A stretch of DNA of 64,000 nt from Sophora flavescens. Lineage: Eukaryota; Streptophyta; Magnoliopsida; Fabales; Fabaceae. The notes beneath the pieces were generated by a model. It was given only the letters and a program-made list of their open reading frames with translations, was not told the DNA's origin and did not search any database. Positions 30,416 through 41,440 of this stretch are shown piece by piece. Numbering within the stretch: the first letter of the stretch is position 1; every line of letters begins with the position of its first letter. The DNA is taken from the NCBI GenBank assembly GCA_030762895.1, contig CM061063.1:75761836-75825835 (forward strand). Direction: 5' to 3'. The position numbers and the translations under genes are program-made.

Positions 30416-33400
30416 ATGGCTGATCCTGAGGATATCCCTCCTTCATGCAGCGGGTCGGAGACCCCGTCTACGGGTAGAAAGGGTAGACGTGCCACACGAA
30501 CGAGGAATTTGACTGCCAAACGTGGTTCAAATCAAAGGATAAGAATAGACTTTGATAATAACCTCAATCCTATTGGGCCAATGGCAGAGCAGTTTAACAG
30601 TTTTGTGGCGACCCTTGCTAGGAGCAGGCCTAGTATACTCATTGATAATTGGAAAGATGTACCGGCGGACGTGAAGGATCAGATATGGGAGAGTATTCTG
30701 GTATCTATACTTTTACGTCCTGTGTTTGTCTGTATCTACTTTATTTTAATCTTACTAATATCATACAGTAATTCGTTGATTCTTTTGGTGTTAATGTAGC
30801 TCACCTCTGACATACCGGATACAACGGATATGAAGAAGCGTTTGAAAAAGTATGCTGGTGAGCGTTGGGGGGCTTTTAAGGTCGACCTGGGTAGATACTA
30901 TGTATTCAATCCAACATGTGAAAAGAACCCACTTGAGGTGTACCCGTTTCTTGACCAGGCGACGTGGGATCGCTTTGTTCAGAGCCGACATAATCCCGGA
31001 TTTCAGGTTAATTTATTTGATTTGTCTATAAATTTATGTCATTTCATTAATTTTATTTACTTATGTAATTTAATTGTCTTCTATTTATAACAGGAGAAGA
31101 GGAAAAAGGGGCAGGAAAACCAAAGCAAGAATGTCTACCCCCATGTCATGTCTCGTGGGGTTTATACAAAGCTTGGTCAGATAATGGTGGAAGAGGAAAA
31201 GAAAGCACGTCAGGAAGCAGCATCTCAGGCGGATCCTAACGCTGAAAATCGTCCAGAGGTTGTTGATCCACCTCCACCCCCATGCCATCGTAAATGGAAG
31301 AGGGCCCGACAAAGAAAAACGGGACAATATACATCTGAGGAGGCCCGCCAAGTAGCTGAGAAGATTGTAAGTATAGTTTGAATTGTACTTGTCATTTTAA
31401 GATTGTTACCGAATTGTAATGTGACCTGATATTTTATATGTGATAGGATGCCTTGGACGAGCAGGTAACCCAAGGAACCTTTGTTCCTAGAGGACGCGAT
31501 GATATCTTAGCTGCTGCCATCAGTAAACCACACCACCCGGGCCATGTCATTGGTGTTGGATGGGGCGTCGACATTCGCCAATACCATGGTTCATCTTCAC
31601 ACCAATGCCACAGGGATGTTGATGCAGATAGAGCACGGCTAAAACAGGAGATTGTAGCTGAGCTTAGACAGGAGATGGCCGAGCAGTTTGCCCAGCAGAT
31701 GGCAATATTGACTTCTATGTCCCAGCAGATGACAGCCGGTGTCCAACCCTCTGTCCAACCCTCTGTCCATGTGAGCACTAAGGGCTCAAATGATGATGGT
31801 GATGATGATGATGATGATGACGACCCTGATAGGTGTGAGCTGTATGTTGATGATCATCATGATCGCTGCTTAGTGGCATTGGGGAGGGCACATAATAACT
31901 TAGGTAATACCATACACCATCGTTTATTAACGGATGATCAGGTGAGGGTCGTTGTTGAGATTATTCGAGATGCTGATGCTCGAGTCCCTATACCCATTGA
32001 GGAGGTTCAAACAGTGGGTCAGGCCCTCGGTAACTTCATCCGCTGGCCAAGAAGACTGGTCAGCTTTCTTGTTGCATCTGAGGTATTCAGTTAGTTGTAT
32101 TTTTCTATATTCATAGTTGAAATTATTTATTATTGTTTAAAGATAATGCTTTATTTTTATTCGTTATAGGATGTTGGAAATGATATTCTGCCTAAAAAGT
32201 CGGATCCAGGAAGATCAGAGATGTCTGCTCCTGCCAAGGTATTCATTTGACCATTTAATTAATTACTAATGAAATAACTTATCTGTGATTACTAATATAT
32301 ATCTTTGTTATTTAGGGGATCGACAAAGGGGCACCTGGTGATGTTTTTAAACTTCTGGCTATACAGGTTGTCACCATGGAGAATGACGCAGCTTTGGTAA
32401 GGTTGGAACATGATGCCAGTCCAGGTGATGAAATGTATATCCCAAAGAAGGAACTTATGGAGATTGTACTCAATAAAGAAATGGCTAGTTCTGCACACCT
32501 ATCATTATGGTGCATGTAAGTACATTTGATTTATAAGTTAAGTAATTAATTTTTAAATACTACGATAATTAACATGTTTTTTCAATATATTAGGTATCTG
32601 CATCGTATGTTAGTTGATCAGGGTAACCTCGCCCTTCATGGGTTCATTGACCCCATGTTCATTCAGGGGTGATGTTCTCCCAGCATCAGAAGACCCGGTC
32701 ACCACCATACGTGATATACTTGCCCGAGATGATCATCAATTCTACCTTGTGCCTTATCTTAATAAGTAAGTACCGGTTATTTAATTAAAACCATATATGA
32801 CTTAGTCACTAATTGTTCCGAAAATACAGCCAGTATTGGCAACTGTTGATCTTGTACCCTAGGATGAACGTCGCGGTCTTCTTCTGCTCAATTGGAAATA
32901 AGCCGGCGAATGAACTGAAGACGATCATCGAAACGTAAACATTAAAATACTTTATAATCAGTAATGCAGTTGTTTTAATTATCTGAAATCTATTAGATAT
33001 ACTTTAATTAATGCTTATTTTATCATGATAGTTCTATTAATGCAAACCACATGTTGCATGGTGAAAGGCGTCGGGCTATCAGATGGATTATTCATAGCGT
33101 AAGATATTTATTAGTTCAAATGCATCAAATGCAGTGGGTATACTTATTGATTTCTATTTAATTCCTCATATTCTAATTGGGTTTCATCTGTACGTAGTCA
33201 CGTATACAACGTGGATCATGGGAATGTGGATACTATGTGATGAAGTGGATGTTCGAAATTATCTCCTTCAGGATCACTGAAATATGGCACGAGGTAAATG
33301 TTAATTGATAACAATTAGAAGTAACAGTTATAGATTCGTTATATGTTTTATGTTAGTTTATTACTTAAAAGATATAATCTTTTGTCTAATTAAACTTGCA

Positions 33401-33494
33401 GATATTCAACAATCCAACTCCATTATCTGATTCCGACATCAATAACATAAGGAGGCATTGGGCAACTTTCTTTCTTGAAGTGTACCAACCATAG
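30416..33494 (+). pseudogene. TNPA-like protein fused to an Ulp1-like (C48) protease, twelve exons
   Basis: GT-AG exons run 30416-30700, 30800-31006, 31094-31366, 31447-32082, 32170-32238, 32316-32515, 32594-32765, 32830-32934, 33032-33098, 33198-33293 and 33402-33494. The first four give a basic TNPA-like part, coiled-coil Gln-rich stretch and Asp-rich run (about 31795-31830). The last exons give the end of a cysteine protease of the Ulp1/C48 clan: QYWQLLILYP, then GSWECGYYVMKWM with the active-site Cys (33225-33227). Lesions: a 1-nt frameshift near 32668, and Tyr (TAT, 32834-32836) where the family has the catalytic His before Trp. The function of such proteases in transposons is not settled. 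Confidence 0.75.
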
Positions 33495-33819
33495 TTTGTA
33501 TATATGTAGTTAGTTTAAAAACTTATCATGTACTAGCTATAGTGTACTTTTGACTGATCATATGTATTTTGATATGAAATCTATAATATATCATGTAGCT
33601 TTTTGGTTTCTAATTATCTTTGTTGTCTGAATGTAATTGAACGTACATATGTATTGTTCGTAATAAATTCAGTATATATTAATTTAGTGTGTTTTTGTTG
33701 TACAAAAGTGATTGTGTTGGGAATATTTAGAATATGTTAACTGGTATTGATCTGCATTACTGAAACAGGGGAAAGGAATGATAGAAATGTAAAAAAAAGT
33801 TTTGAAAAAAAATTAGACT

Positions 33820-34085
33820 TTACACATCGGTTTTAGAAAAACCGATGTGGAAATTGAAATTTTCACATCGGTTTTTTGAAAACCGATGTGGAAAGTGATA
33901 TTTCCAATAGGTTACCCATTGACAAATGAACTTTCCACATCGGTTAATGTTAAAACCGCTGTTAAAAATTTACTTTAAACATCGGTTTTAAAACCGATGT
34001 GAAAAGTAACAATAAACAACATCGGTCTTTTCAACATCAGTTTGAAAACCGATGTGAAAAGCCAAAAATAACCGATGTGGAATCC
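33820..34085. repeat. 3' subterminal repeats of CACTA-3
   Basis: Close-set ACATCGGTTTT / AAAACCGATGTG pairs, several of them perfect short hairpins, ending about 15 bp before the terminal repeat. Confidence 0.85.
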
Positions 34086-34289
34086 CTTTTCTGCACAAGT
34101 GATTTTGGTGTATTTTATGTTTTGGCGTGTGATACATTTAGCTTTTCAATGAGATTTTGGATCAACTTTTTAAAAAAAATGCTTCTATGATATAGAAGTA
34201 GAAGTAGGAGCTATTATTAGAAGCATGAGCTATTTTGCTTTTGGATAAACTTTTAAAAAATGGACTTTCATGAGATTTGTTGTAGGGAC

Positions 34290-34693
34290 AGTGACACCCG
34301 GGGCTGACGAGGCGGGGAGTGGTCGCCGGTGTAAGAAGGCATGAATAAGGAGTGACTCTTGGCAGGCTTCTAGGCGGAGGGACACATGAATGAACCGATT
34401 ACACACCCGAATGAGAGGGATCCTGAGATTGTGTAGGTATGAGACTATACAGTTGAGGATGACTTATATGAATTGATTGGTACTACTTATACTAACAAGA
34501 TGCATCTTCTTTTCGGTAGCATATCACTTAAGAACTCCACAGTTAAGCATGCTTGACTTGGAGCAATTCGGGATGAGTGACCTCCTGGGAAGTTTTCCCA
34601 GGAAGTGTGTGAGTGAGGACAAAGCATGCTGAAAAGACCCGTGTTGGTTTGTGGAGACAATTGTCAATCCATAAAGCAGCCAAGGATGTTACA
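34290..34693 (+). mobile_element. Cassandra-type TRIM solo LTR with 5S rRNA sequence
   Basis: A 404-bp unit flanked by GGGAC (34285-34289, 34694-34698), starting near GTGACACC and ending GATGTTACA, close to the TGT...ACA ends of Cassandra LTRs. It carries 5S rRNA sequence at 34515-34600. No internal region or second LTR is present, so it is a solo LTR. Cassandra elements are non-coding and non-autonomous and are found across vascular plants. Confidence 0.85.
34515..34600 (+). ncRNA. 5S rRNA-like segment within the Cassandra LTR
   Basis: Matches the 3' two thirds of plant 5S rRNA: AGAACTCCACAGTTAAGCATGCTT, read here in parts as AGAACTCCACAG and GTTAAGCATGCTT (A box), then GATGAGTGACCTCCTGGGAA (C box). 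The 5' third is poorly matched. It is not a 5S gene; in Cassandra this part supplies a polymerase III-type promoter. Confidence 0.85.
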
Positions 34694-34698
34694 GGGAC

Positions 34699-35184
34699 AT
34701 TTTTGTCCAATAAAATATGATTCATCCTCACTATCCCTCTTCTAGTGCATCTGCTTTTTTTAGAAGCTAGAAAATGCAGTTTCTAATAAAAACACCAAAA
34801 TGTGATTTTTTTTCACTGTTTTGCTTTTTTTCAAAAGCTTATCCAAACACTCATTTTTCGTAAAAGCACTTTTATTTTAAAACAAAGTGTTTTTTTTAAA
34901 AAAATAATCCCATCCAAACGGGCTCTTTGCTTTTTTGGTTTCCTTAACCGGTGCTCCATGGGTACTGATTAGCATGACCCATAATTAGGCATGACAATGA
35001 GGCCCGATCCCGTGGGTACCCATCCGAATCCGCCCCGACTTTGACGGGGAAAACCCGCTTTGACTGGGGATGGGGATACCGATACTTGCTCGCTCCGACC
35101 CCAGACCCACCGCGATGTTTACGTTATTATGATACTATCCTCATATATCTTTGTAGGGTATTGGATTTGTTTTAATTGATATAA
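34699..35184. other. Intergenic, degraded MITE ends
   Basis: AAAGC-rich tract ending CCATCCAAACGGGCTC at about 34925 resembles the tip of a MITE. A GC-richer tract at 34985-35115 (GGCCCGATCCCGTGGGTACCC) resembles a hAT-type tip. Neither can be paired with an opposite end. Confidence 0.4.
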
Positions 35185-35290
35185 TTTGTTTTCTCCATAC
35201 ACAAGAGTTAGGATTCGAACCCCTAACCACTTGCTTAAGGTGCTCAAGTCCCTTACCACTTGGACTAACCACATGTTGGTAAAGTTAATC
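35185..35290 (-). repeat. tRNA-derived SINE head
   Basis: Minus strand: GTGGTTAGTCCAAGTGGTAAG (in two parts around the A box) and B box GGGGTTCGAATCC. It belongs to the same group as the copies at 3430, 41300 and 60220. Confidence 0.6.
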
Positions 35291-35807
35291 ATATTTAATA
35301 TTTTAAAGATTAAAATGGGGTTTATTGTTTTAGAAAATAGAACTATCATTGCATAATTATCATCTAAAATATAGAATAAGAAATTATCATAAAATATATA
35401 TTTTTTATCTATGCTTTATTCATTATACTTATGCATATATAACTTTAGTAAGAAGAGATTTTATTTTATTTTATTTGCATATTTTAAAAAAATATAATTT
35501 TTCAATAATGAAAGGATTGTGTATATATAAAAAAAAATGGGTACAATAATGGAAATAAAGTTGGAACTTACGGAAACTCCTAAGTTCCTAACCAATAAAG
35601 CTTATGTGTATAATTTTAAGTTAAAGAAAGATAATCAGAAGCACAAAAAAAAATAATAATAAAGAAATATAATCACGCGATATTATATGAAAATTATGTT
35701 TGAAGAAGTTATCAGTTAGTCAGATTTTCTGTTGTAACTGTTTCAGTTAGTTTTTTTTTTTTTAAAAGGAAATGTTTTAGTTAGTTAAACCTCACCATAA
35801 TTTACCC
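35291..35807. other. AT-rich intergenic DNA
   Basis: Only A/T-rich sequence with stop-dense short ORFs; nothing recognisable. Confidence 0.5.
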
Positions 35808-36317
35808 CAGGGCGGTGTCTACAAATTTTGGGGCCTTAGGCAAAAAATTATTAGGATACTTAAGGTAAGTTATCAATCCTCATATTATTTTTCTAGTTTT
35901 TTGAACTCCGAAATCGTTTATTAAAATTTTATAATCAAGTATTTTTAACATTTCACTCTCAATATATAATGTGACTAATTCATTTCATCTATCTTATAAA
36001 TATTGAAGAATGAGAAAGTTAAAATAAATTGAATAAAAAATATGAAGTATAAAATAAAAAGATAAACAATTAACAAATTGTAACAATTAACTTTACTTGT
36101 TATCCCATAACTATGCATTGGCATTGATAGAAGCACAATTTACCAAGTAATGTGCAAAAATTTTTCTGCAAGTAAGATGTAAAAATTTAGAGTAATGAAC
36201 AGGTGAGGACCACCGTAGAACTTTGAAAATTTCAACAATAATTAATAGTATTAATAGTGAATGAAAATTGGGGCCTAGAGCAGTTGCCTCACTTGCTTTA
36301 CTGCTTACACCGCTCTG
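35808..36317. mobile_element. Degraded hAT-type MITE
   Basis: Ends CAGGGCGGTGT and, on the minus strand, CAGAGCGGTGT, with TTTTGGGGCCTTAGGCAAAA near the left tip, typical of plant hAT MITEs. Flanks ATTTACCC and ATTTATTT agree at only five of eight positions. No coding. Confidence 0.55.
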
Positions 36318-36333
36318 ATTTATTTTGAGTGTT

Positions 36334-36460
36334 TTGATGAGATGGTACAGATCTTTTCCAACTTAATCAGAGGTCTCAAGTTCTTTTGAGAGAGCTTTGT
36401 CGCCCTTATGATCCTATCCAGCTCGCGGGATTAGTTTCAACAATTACGCGCTAAGGATAT
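36334..36460 (+). repeat. tRNA-derived SINE remnant
   Basis: The head TGAGATGGTACAGATCTTTTCC and TTAATCAGAGGTCTCAAGTTC follow the same pattern as 4196-4335. The B box is degraded. Confidence 0.45.
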
Positions 36461-36540
36461 AATGGGAAACCGAAAAAAAACTTCGCCGTGATTTTTTCTC
36501 TCTCAATCATGTTCTCTGTATAAATTCGATTGATCAAGTC

Positions 36541-36600
36541 AATGCAATCAAGAAATCAATTCCCATTTCATCAAAATTTATTTGGTTCTGGTTTTCTCCT
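36541..36600. repeat. 60-bp direct repeat, first copy
   Basis: TGCAATCAAGAAATCAATTC and, after a few bases, CATCAAAATTTATTTGGTTCTGG recur at 38706-38762 on the far side of the hAT element. The duplicate is longer than any transposon target duplication. Confidence 0.7.
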
Positions 36601-36797
36601 CTATCGTTGAAGCTTCTATCAGCTCTCAAAGGCTTTTATTTTTTCGTCACTGAAAATTTTGAAGATCCTACATATGCATACTATGCTCATCCAAATGAGA
36701 ATCCTTCCTTGGTGTTGGTTTCTCCACTACTTGAAGACCACACCTTTCTTGAGTTCGAGCAATGATGATGTCTCTACAATTGAAGCATGGCTGCAAT

Positions 36798-38703
36798 TAG
36801 GGGTGGGAATAGGTCGGGCCGTCTGACAGGGGCCTGCGGCCTGACCTACGAAAGGCCTGGCCTGATCTGAGCTGTTTAGCAAAAAGGTCAAGTTTAGGCT
36901 TTTTAAAAAACCTTTTTAATTAAAAAGGTCAGGTCCAGACCTGTTGAAAAGCCTTTCTGACCTGTCAGGCCGGTCTGTTTATATATATATATATATATAT
37001 ATAAAGAATATATATATTAATATTTATATATTGATACTCCATCGGTTCCCTTTCTATGGTAATTTTAGCTTTTGGTTTTTGTTCCAAAACAATGGATCTT
37101 TTATAAACTCAAGGTATATTTGACAATTTTTTTTCCATATATACCCTTGTCATAGATATACTAAACATTCTCTACTTAAATTCAGCCATAATACACTACA
37201 CATATCAATGATCATAAATACACTTCTCTTTTTGCAGTTGTGCATTGCAAACGTAGTCTCTTCGGATATGTTTGGATTGGTGGAAGAGGATGGAATGGAG
37301 CGGAATGAAAGGGAATGGAATCATGTTCAATTGTTTGGTTTGCATTTTAAAGGATGGAACCCAATGGAACCTAATGGAACCCATTCCATCCCATTTTATC
37401 ACTTACCCTTATTTTTCTTCCCCTCCAATTTGGGCGGAATGGGATGGAACAAAAAATATGATACTTTAAAAAATTGTTAAACTACTAATTTGCCCATCCC
37501 CTAATAACATCACCGTATGATCAAATTCTCATATTGGAAATGTGCAGTATGTATATCGATTCTCTGTTTTCCAGTATGTCCTATTACTTCGTCTCTATCC
37601 ATCCCTTTGAAGAAACACGTTCTATTAGTTAATTGGTTCTTTTTGTTGAACTCTGGATTATTATCCATTTTTCCTGCAACTATCCCTTAACCATAATCGT
37701 TGGAACATAAATTATATGAAAAGATATATAATCAAAAGCATCAGTTAGGACATTAGTGCATGTTCCGGATTTAAAAAAAAAACAATAAAGGTTCACCTGA
37801 AAAACTAACTTTAAAAAGTCTTACTGCTTTAAATAAGAGTTTGTTGAATTTTAAAAACTATTTTAAGATTTTTATTTTATTTTTACATTTTCCTATAGCC
37901 TTGGTTTAAGTCAAGAAGTAATTACATGGTTAAAAATAACTTTATTAAAGACATAATAAATAAATATTGTGTTTTTAAAGTAAGGGTAATATGGGAATAA
38001 AAAAGTTATAACTCATTCTATTCCGTTCACTTTCCAAACGATAGAATGACAACTTTGTTCCATTCCATCATACAATATCCAAACGATGGAATGGATTTTT
38101 TATTCCATTCAGCTCCATTCCACTCCGTTCCATTATGTCCACTCCGTTCCATTCCATCCCCTCCCACCAATCCAAACATAGCCTTCACTTTCTGTTGGCT
38201 ATGGCTACTGTTTAGTGGCAAGAATTTATTTGCTTTTGTATTGGAATTATTGGCTTTGGTTGTATTTTCAAGGTACATTAATGACAAGTGGAGTGTGGAG
38301 TAAATATGATTAGAATTTGTAAATAATTAATGATACTATAAATAAGGATAATTTAATACAAATGTAAACAAATTAATGTTTTCTTAATTTGTGTGTAGAA
38401 ACCTTAAATTACCATAGAAAGAGAAAGGAGGGAGTATACATTAAGAATATTAATATTAAAATAAAATGATTTTTACAATTTGACTATTTATAAAAGCTTA
38501 TTTAAAGCTAGAGGTCTATTAGCCTATTTAATGGTCTATTAGCCTATTCCATACAACCTATCTGAAATATTTAATGCGAAGCAAGCTTTTAAAAAGACTA
38601 ACAGGTCAGGCCAGGTCAGGCTTAAAATAAAACCTTTTAACAGGTAACAGGTCAGGCTTAGACTTTTAAATTTTTAAACAGGCCAGGCTTATTCCCATCC
38701 TTA
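36798..38703. mobile_element. hAT-type element, 1906 bp, with a nested Harbinger element
   Basis: Ends TAGGGGTGGGAATAGG and, on the minus strand, TAAGGATGGGAATAAG, followed by GGCCTG-rich subterminal repeats. A perfect 8-bp target duplication GCTGCAAT lies at 36790-36797 and 38704-38711. There is no transposase. The middle holds a second element (37264-38183) and a TA microsatellite (about 36981-37001). Confidence 0.85.
37264..38183. mobile_element. Harbinger/Tourist-like element nested in the hAT element, 920 bp
   Basis: Inverted ends GGATATGTTTGGATTGGTGG and (minus strand) GGCTATGTTTGGATTGGTGG are followed by GGAATGGA-type repeats at both sides. Flanks are TTC (37261-37263, 38184-38186). 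A 3-bp duplication and GG...TGTTTGG tips suggest the PIF/Harbinger group, though TTC is not its usual TWA target. Confidence 0.7.
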
Positions 38704-38711
38704 GCTGCAAT

Positions 38712-39830
38712 CAAGAAATCAATTCATTCCATCAAAGTTTATTTAGTTCTGGTTTTCTACTAACTAAACAAAATATGATAAAATATTTTTATTTTAATTC
38801 ATTGTGAATATTTTTTAACACTAATATCAATAATATGTCGTCACATATATAAATGGTTTTTTATTCGCCTTCCTTGTGAACGCGGTTCGAGTGATTAGTC
38901 TTCGGAGTTGTGCGTGGAGGATATCCTGGAGAATAGGAAAAAAACATAAATACAAGATTTTTGTATAACTATATTTAGTTAAAAAATGAAAAAAAAACTT
39001 TAAAAATGAATTATTTTCAACTTAATTTGGTGACAGGTTTGTGCACCACTTTCACTTTAGGTGGCCCTTAATATGGGTAGAGATCCTCTCAATTTCTAAA
39101 GTTTTGGGATAATAAATGCATGAAGGAACTACAGCATGTATATAATACATATTTATTTTTTAAAAACTTTGGAAATAGACAAAAATTGAGAGATGGAAAG
39201 TGGAGAGGATCACTTTTGCCTTAATACTGCTCGGAAATTACTGGATGTTGCTATATGTGATTGCCCATATACAAACAAATAAAAAAGGTGCAAAATCATG
39301 TATATATAAGCAATATGAGTTAAATATGTTTTTATCCCTATAAGTTAGTAACATTTGATTTTGGTTCCAATAAAAAAATTATTCGTTTGTAATCCCTATA
39401 TTGAATAAAAGCACACACCTTTTTTTGTATCTTGTTAAGGACTAACAAAGAAAAAATAGGGATCAAAATCAAATTTTACAAATTTTATAGTTAGAAAAAA
39501 CATATTTACCCCAAGAAATAACAAACATCGACATGACGTGTCGCGTACAACTGGCAGTGTGCGTGTCCCATATCAATCTTTAAAAGGTGATGCCTCACCC
39601 ATACGACTTTTTTTTTTGGAACGCACTGTAATTCGGGCCTTTGGCTTTTCAGTGAATCCACCAGGGGTATCCCTGCAGCTTGTTGTTTGTTTTCATTGTT
39701 TTATGTACAAATCTTTAAAAATAAAGTAATAATTTTATAATAATTCTGTTATAATTATTTTTAAAATTAGGAAACGAAAACAGGAAAATGGAAATAATTA
39801 AACTAAACATGTCCTAAAGGTGCATTATGT
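38712..39830. other. Intergenic DNA with a fold-back MITE remnant
   Basis: At 39319-39513 the tips GTTAAATATGTTTTTATCCC and (minus strand) GGGTAAATATGTTTTTTCTA face each other, as in a fold-back MITE. A short ORF at 39538-39729 has no recognisable features. Otherwise nothing is seen. Confidence 0.45.
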
Positions 39831-39839
39831 TATGCCTGA

Positions 39840-40045
39840 TGCACAACTAAAATGTGGTAGGTTTAGTGTACCCAAAGATTAAAAATGTGGTGGGTCTAAT
39901 GCATCTAAAAGTTGAAAATGAAAGGGGTCTCTAATGCATATGAAAACGCAATGAGTCTAATACAACCAAGAAAAAAAAAGTAAACACAGTGGGTCTAATG
40001 CACCTAAAATTAAAAATGCAGCGGGTCAGTTGCACGGCTTTTAAT
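39840..40045 (+). repeat. Degenerate tandem repeat, about six units of 35-40 bp
   Basis: The units share GTGGGTCTAATGCAYCTAAA followed by an A-rich spacer and AAAATGYRG. A related pair of units occurs at 41960-42070. Confidence 0.6.
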
Positions 40046-41299
40046 TTTCCTATCTCTCCATATTAATTCCTCCACCCCCTTTCATTTTTATTTTTTGTAG
40101 ATACCCCTCCTGCATCTGATTTTTGCTCCTCACACGCTTCCCATCTTCCCTTTCTTCTCCATTTTTTATGTTATCATCTCCGCCTAATCCACACCCAAAC
40201 CCACCCAACCACACACAGTCCCACTAGTCCAGCGAGGCAAACACCGACAGAGGAGCAAAGATAAGCACAGTAAGCGTAAACGTTATTTTTTCTTTGACGC
40301 TAGTTTCCGTAACGTATAAAAAAAGTTTTAATTATTGAGTTGGTTCCTAAACTATTTACGAATTTTTAAATAGATCCCTGAACTAATTTTTTTTTAATTA
40401 AGTCCCTGAACTTATTTAAAATTTTCAATTGAGTCCCTTAACTAAAAATTTCTAATTGGGTCCCTAAACTTATATAAAATTTTCAATCGGATCCCTAAAG
40501 TATAAATGTGACTATATATAATAAAAAAATAAAACAAAATAATAGATGATGAAATTTAGAAAAAAGAAAATACTATTTGATATAACAAAATAACAAAATG
40601 ACAAAAGATGAATATGAGAGAAAAACTTACTATTTAAAATAATAATAATAATAAATAAAACTAAATGAGAAAAACTATTATTTAACATAATAACTAAATA
40701 AAAGTAGATAGATTTGAGAGACTAAATTTAGTTCTTGAAATAATAATAACAAAATAATGAAATATGAAATTATGTTGAAAAATTCATATTTTATAACAAA
40801 ATATTAAGATATTAAATTGAGTCAAATATTTAATATTTGAAATAATATTAAAATAATAATAATAAAAGTATCAACCAATAATATTATTTAAGAAATATTA
40901 AAATAATTTAAGATAAACCTCAATTAAAATATAAAATAATATAATAAATAATAAAATAAATAAAATAACTCTAAATAAAATTTATATTCAAAAGAAAATG
41001 TGATATTTACTTAACTAGCTTCTTTATTTTATTTATTATTTCAAATAATAATTTTGTTGTTAAATTATATTTTTATTTCTATTTTTTTAAAATATTGAAT
41101 ATTTTCACTCAGATTCATCTCTTGTTAGAATACTAGAATAAAAAATATTTCAAATAATAATATTCTCTGTCAAGTTTCATCTTTTACTATTTTATTTTTA
41201 TTTGAAACATTTTTTTCTTAAAAATCATCCTTTAATAATATATTACTATTGTTGCTTCAAATATATATATATATATATATATATTACTATTTATTTTTT
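40046..41299. other. AT-rich intergenic DNA
   Basis: At 40330-40500 five phased copies of a TRRGTCCCTRAACT motif occur, in the style of legume MITE or LTR remnants. The rest (40500-41260) is ATA/AATAAT-rich with no gene. Confidence 0.45.
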
Positions 41300-41440
41300 T
41301 TCGGTAAATCTGGGTATCCTCCTGCCGCGAGTTAAAGACTAATCCTTCGAGGTACTGAGATCCATTTAAGGGTTGACCTCTCCGAACATATGCTCTTCTG
41401 TATACACGAGCCAGGAATCGAACCTCTGACCACATGGTTA
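41300..41440 (-). repeat. tRNA-derived SINE
   Basis: Minus strand: ACCATGTGGTCAGAGGTTCGATTCC (A box weak, B box GGTTCGATTCC), followed by a body including AAGGATTAGTCTTTAACTCG. Confidence 0.55.

Larger units (their letters stand above)
25011..34101 (+). mobile_element. CACTA-3, En/Spm element with Ulp1-like gene, 9091 bp
   Basis: Ends CACTAGTGTAAAATATG and, on the minus strand, CACTTGTGCAGAAAAGG, flanked by ATT (25008-25010, 34102-34104). Subterminal motifs ACATCGGTT/AACCGATGT lie at 25033-25455 and 33820-34085 and differ from those of CACTA-1/2. It encodes a TNPD transposase (27064-30229) and a twelve-exon second gene with a C-terminal C48-type protease domain (30416-33494). Each has a few lesions. 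An Athila LTR fragment sits in its leader. It is the most complete transposon in the window. Confidence 0.95.

Noticed and set aside
34515..34600. A 5S rRNA gene
   Set aside because: Only part of 5S is matched, and it sits inside a 404-bp LTR with its own target duplication. Cassandra fits better.
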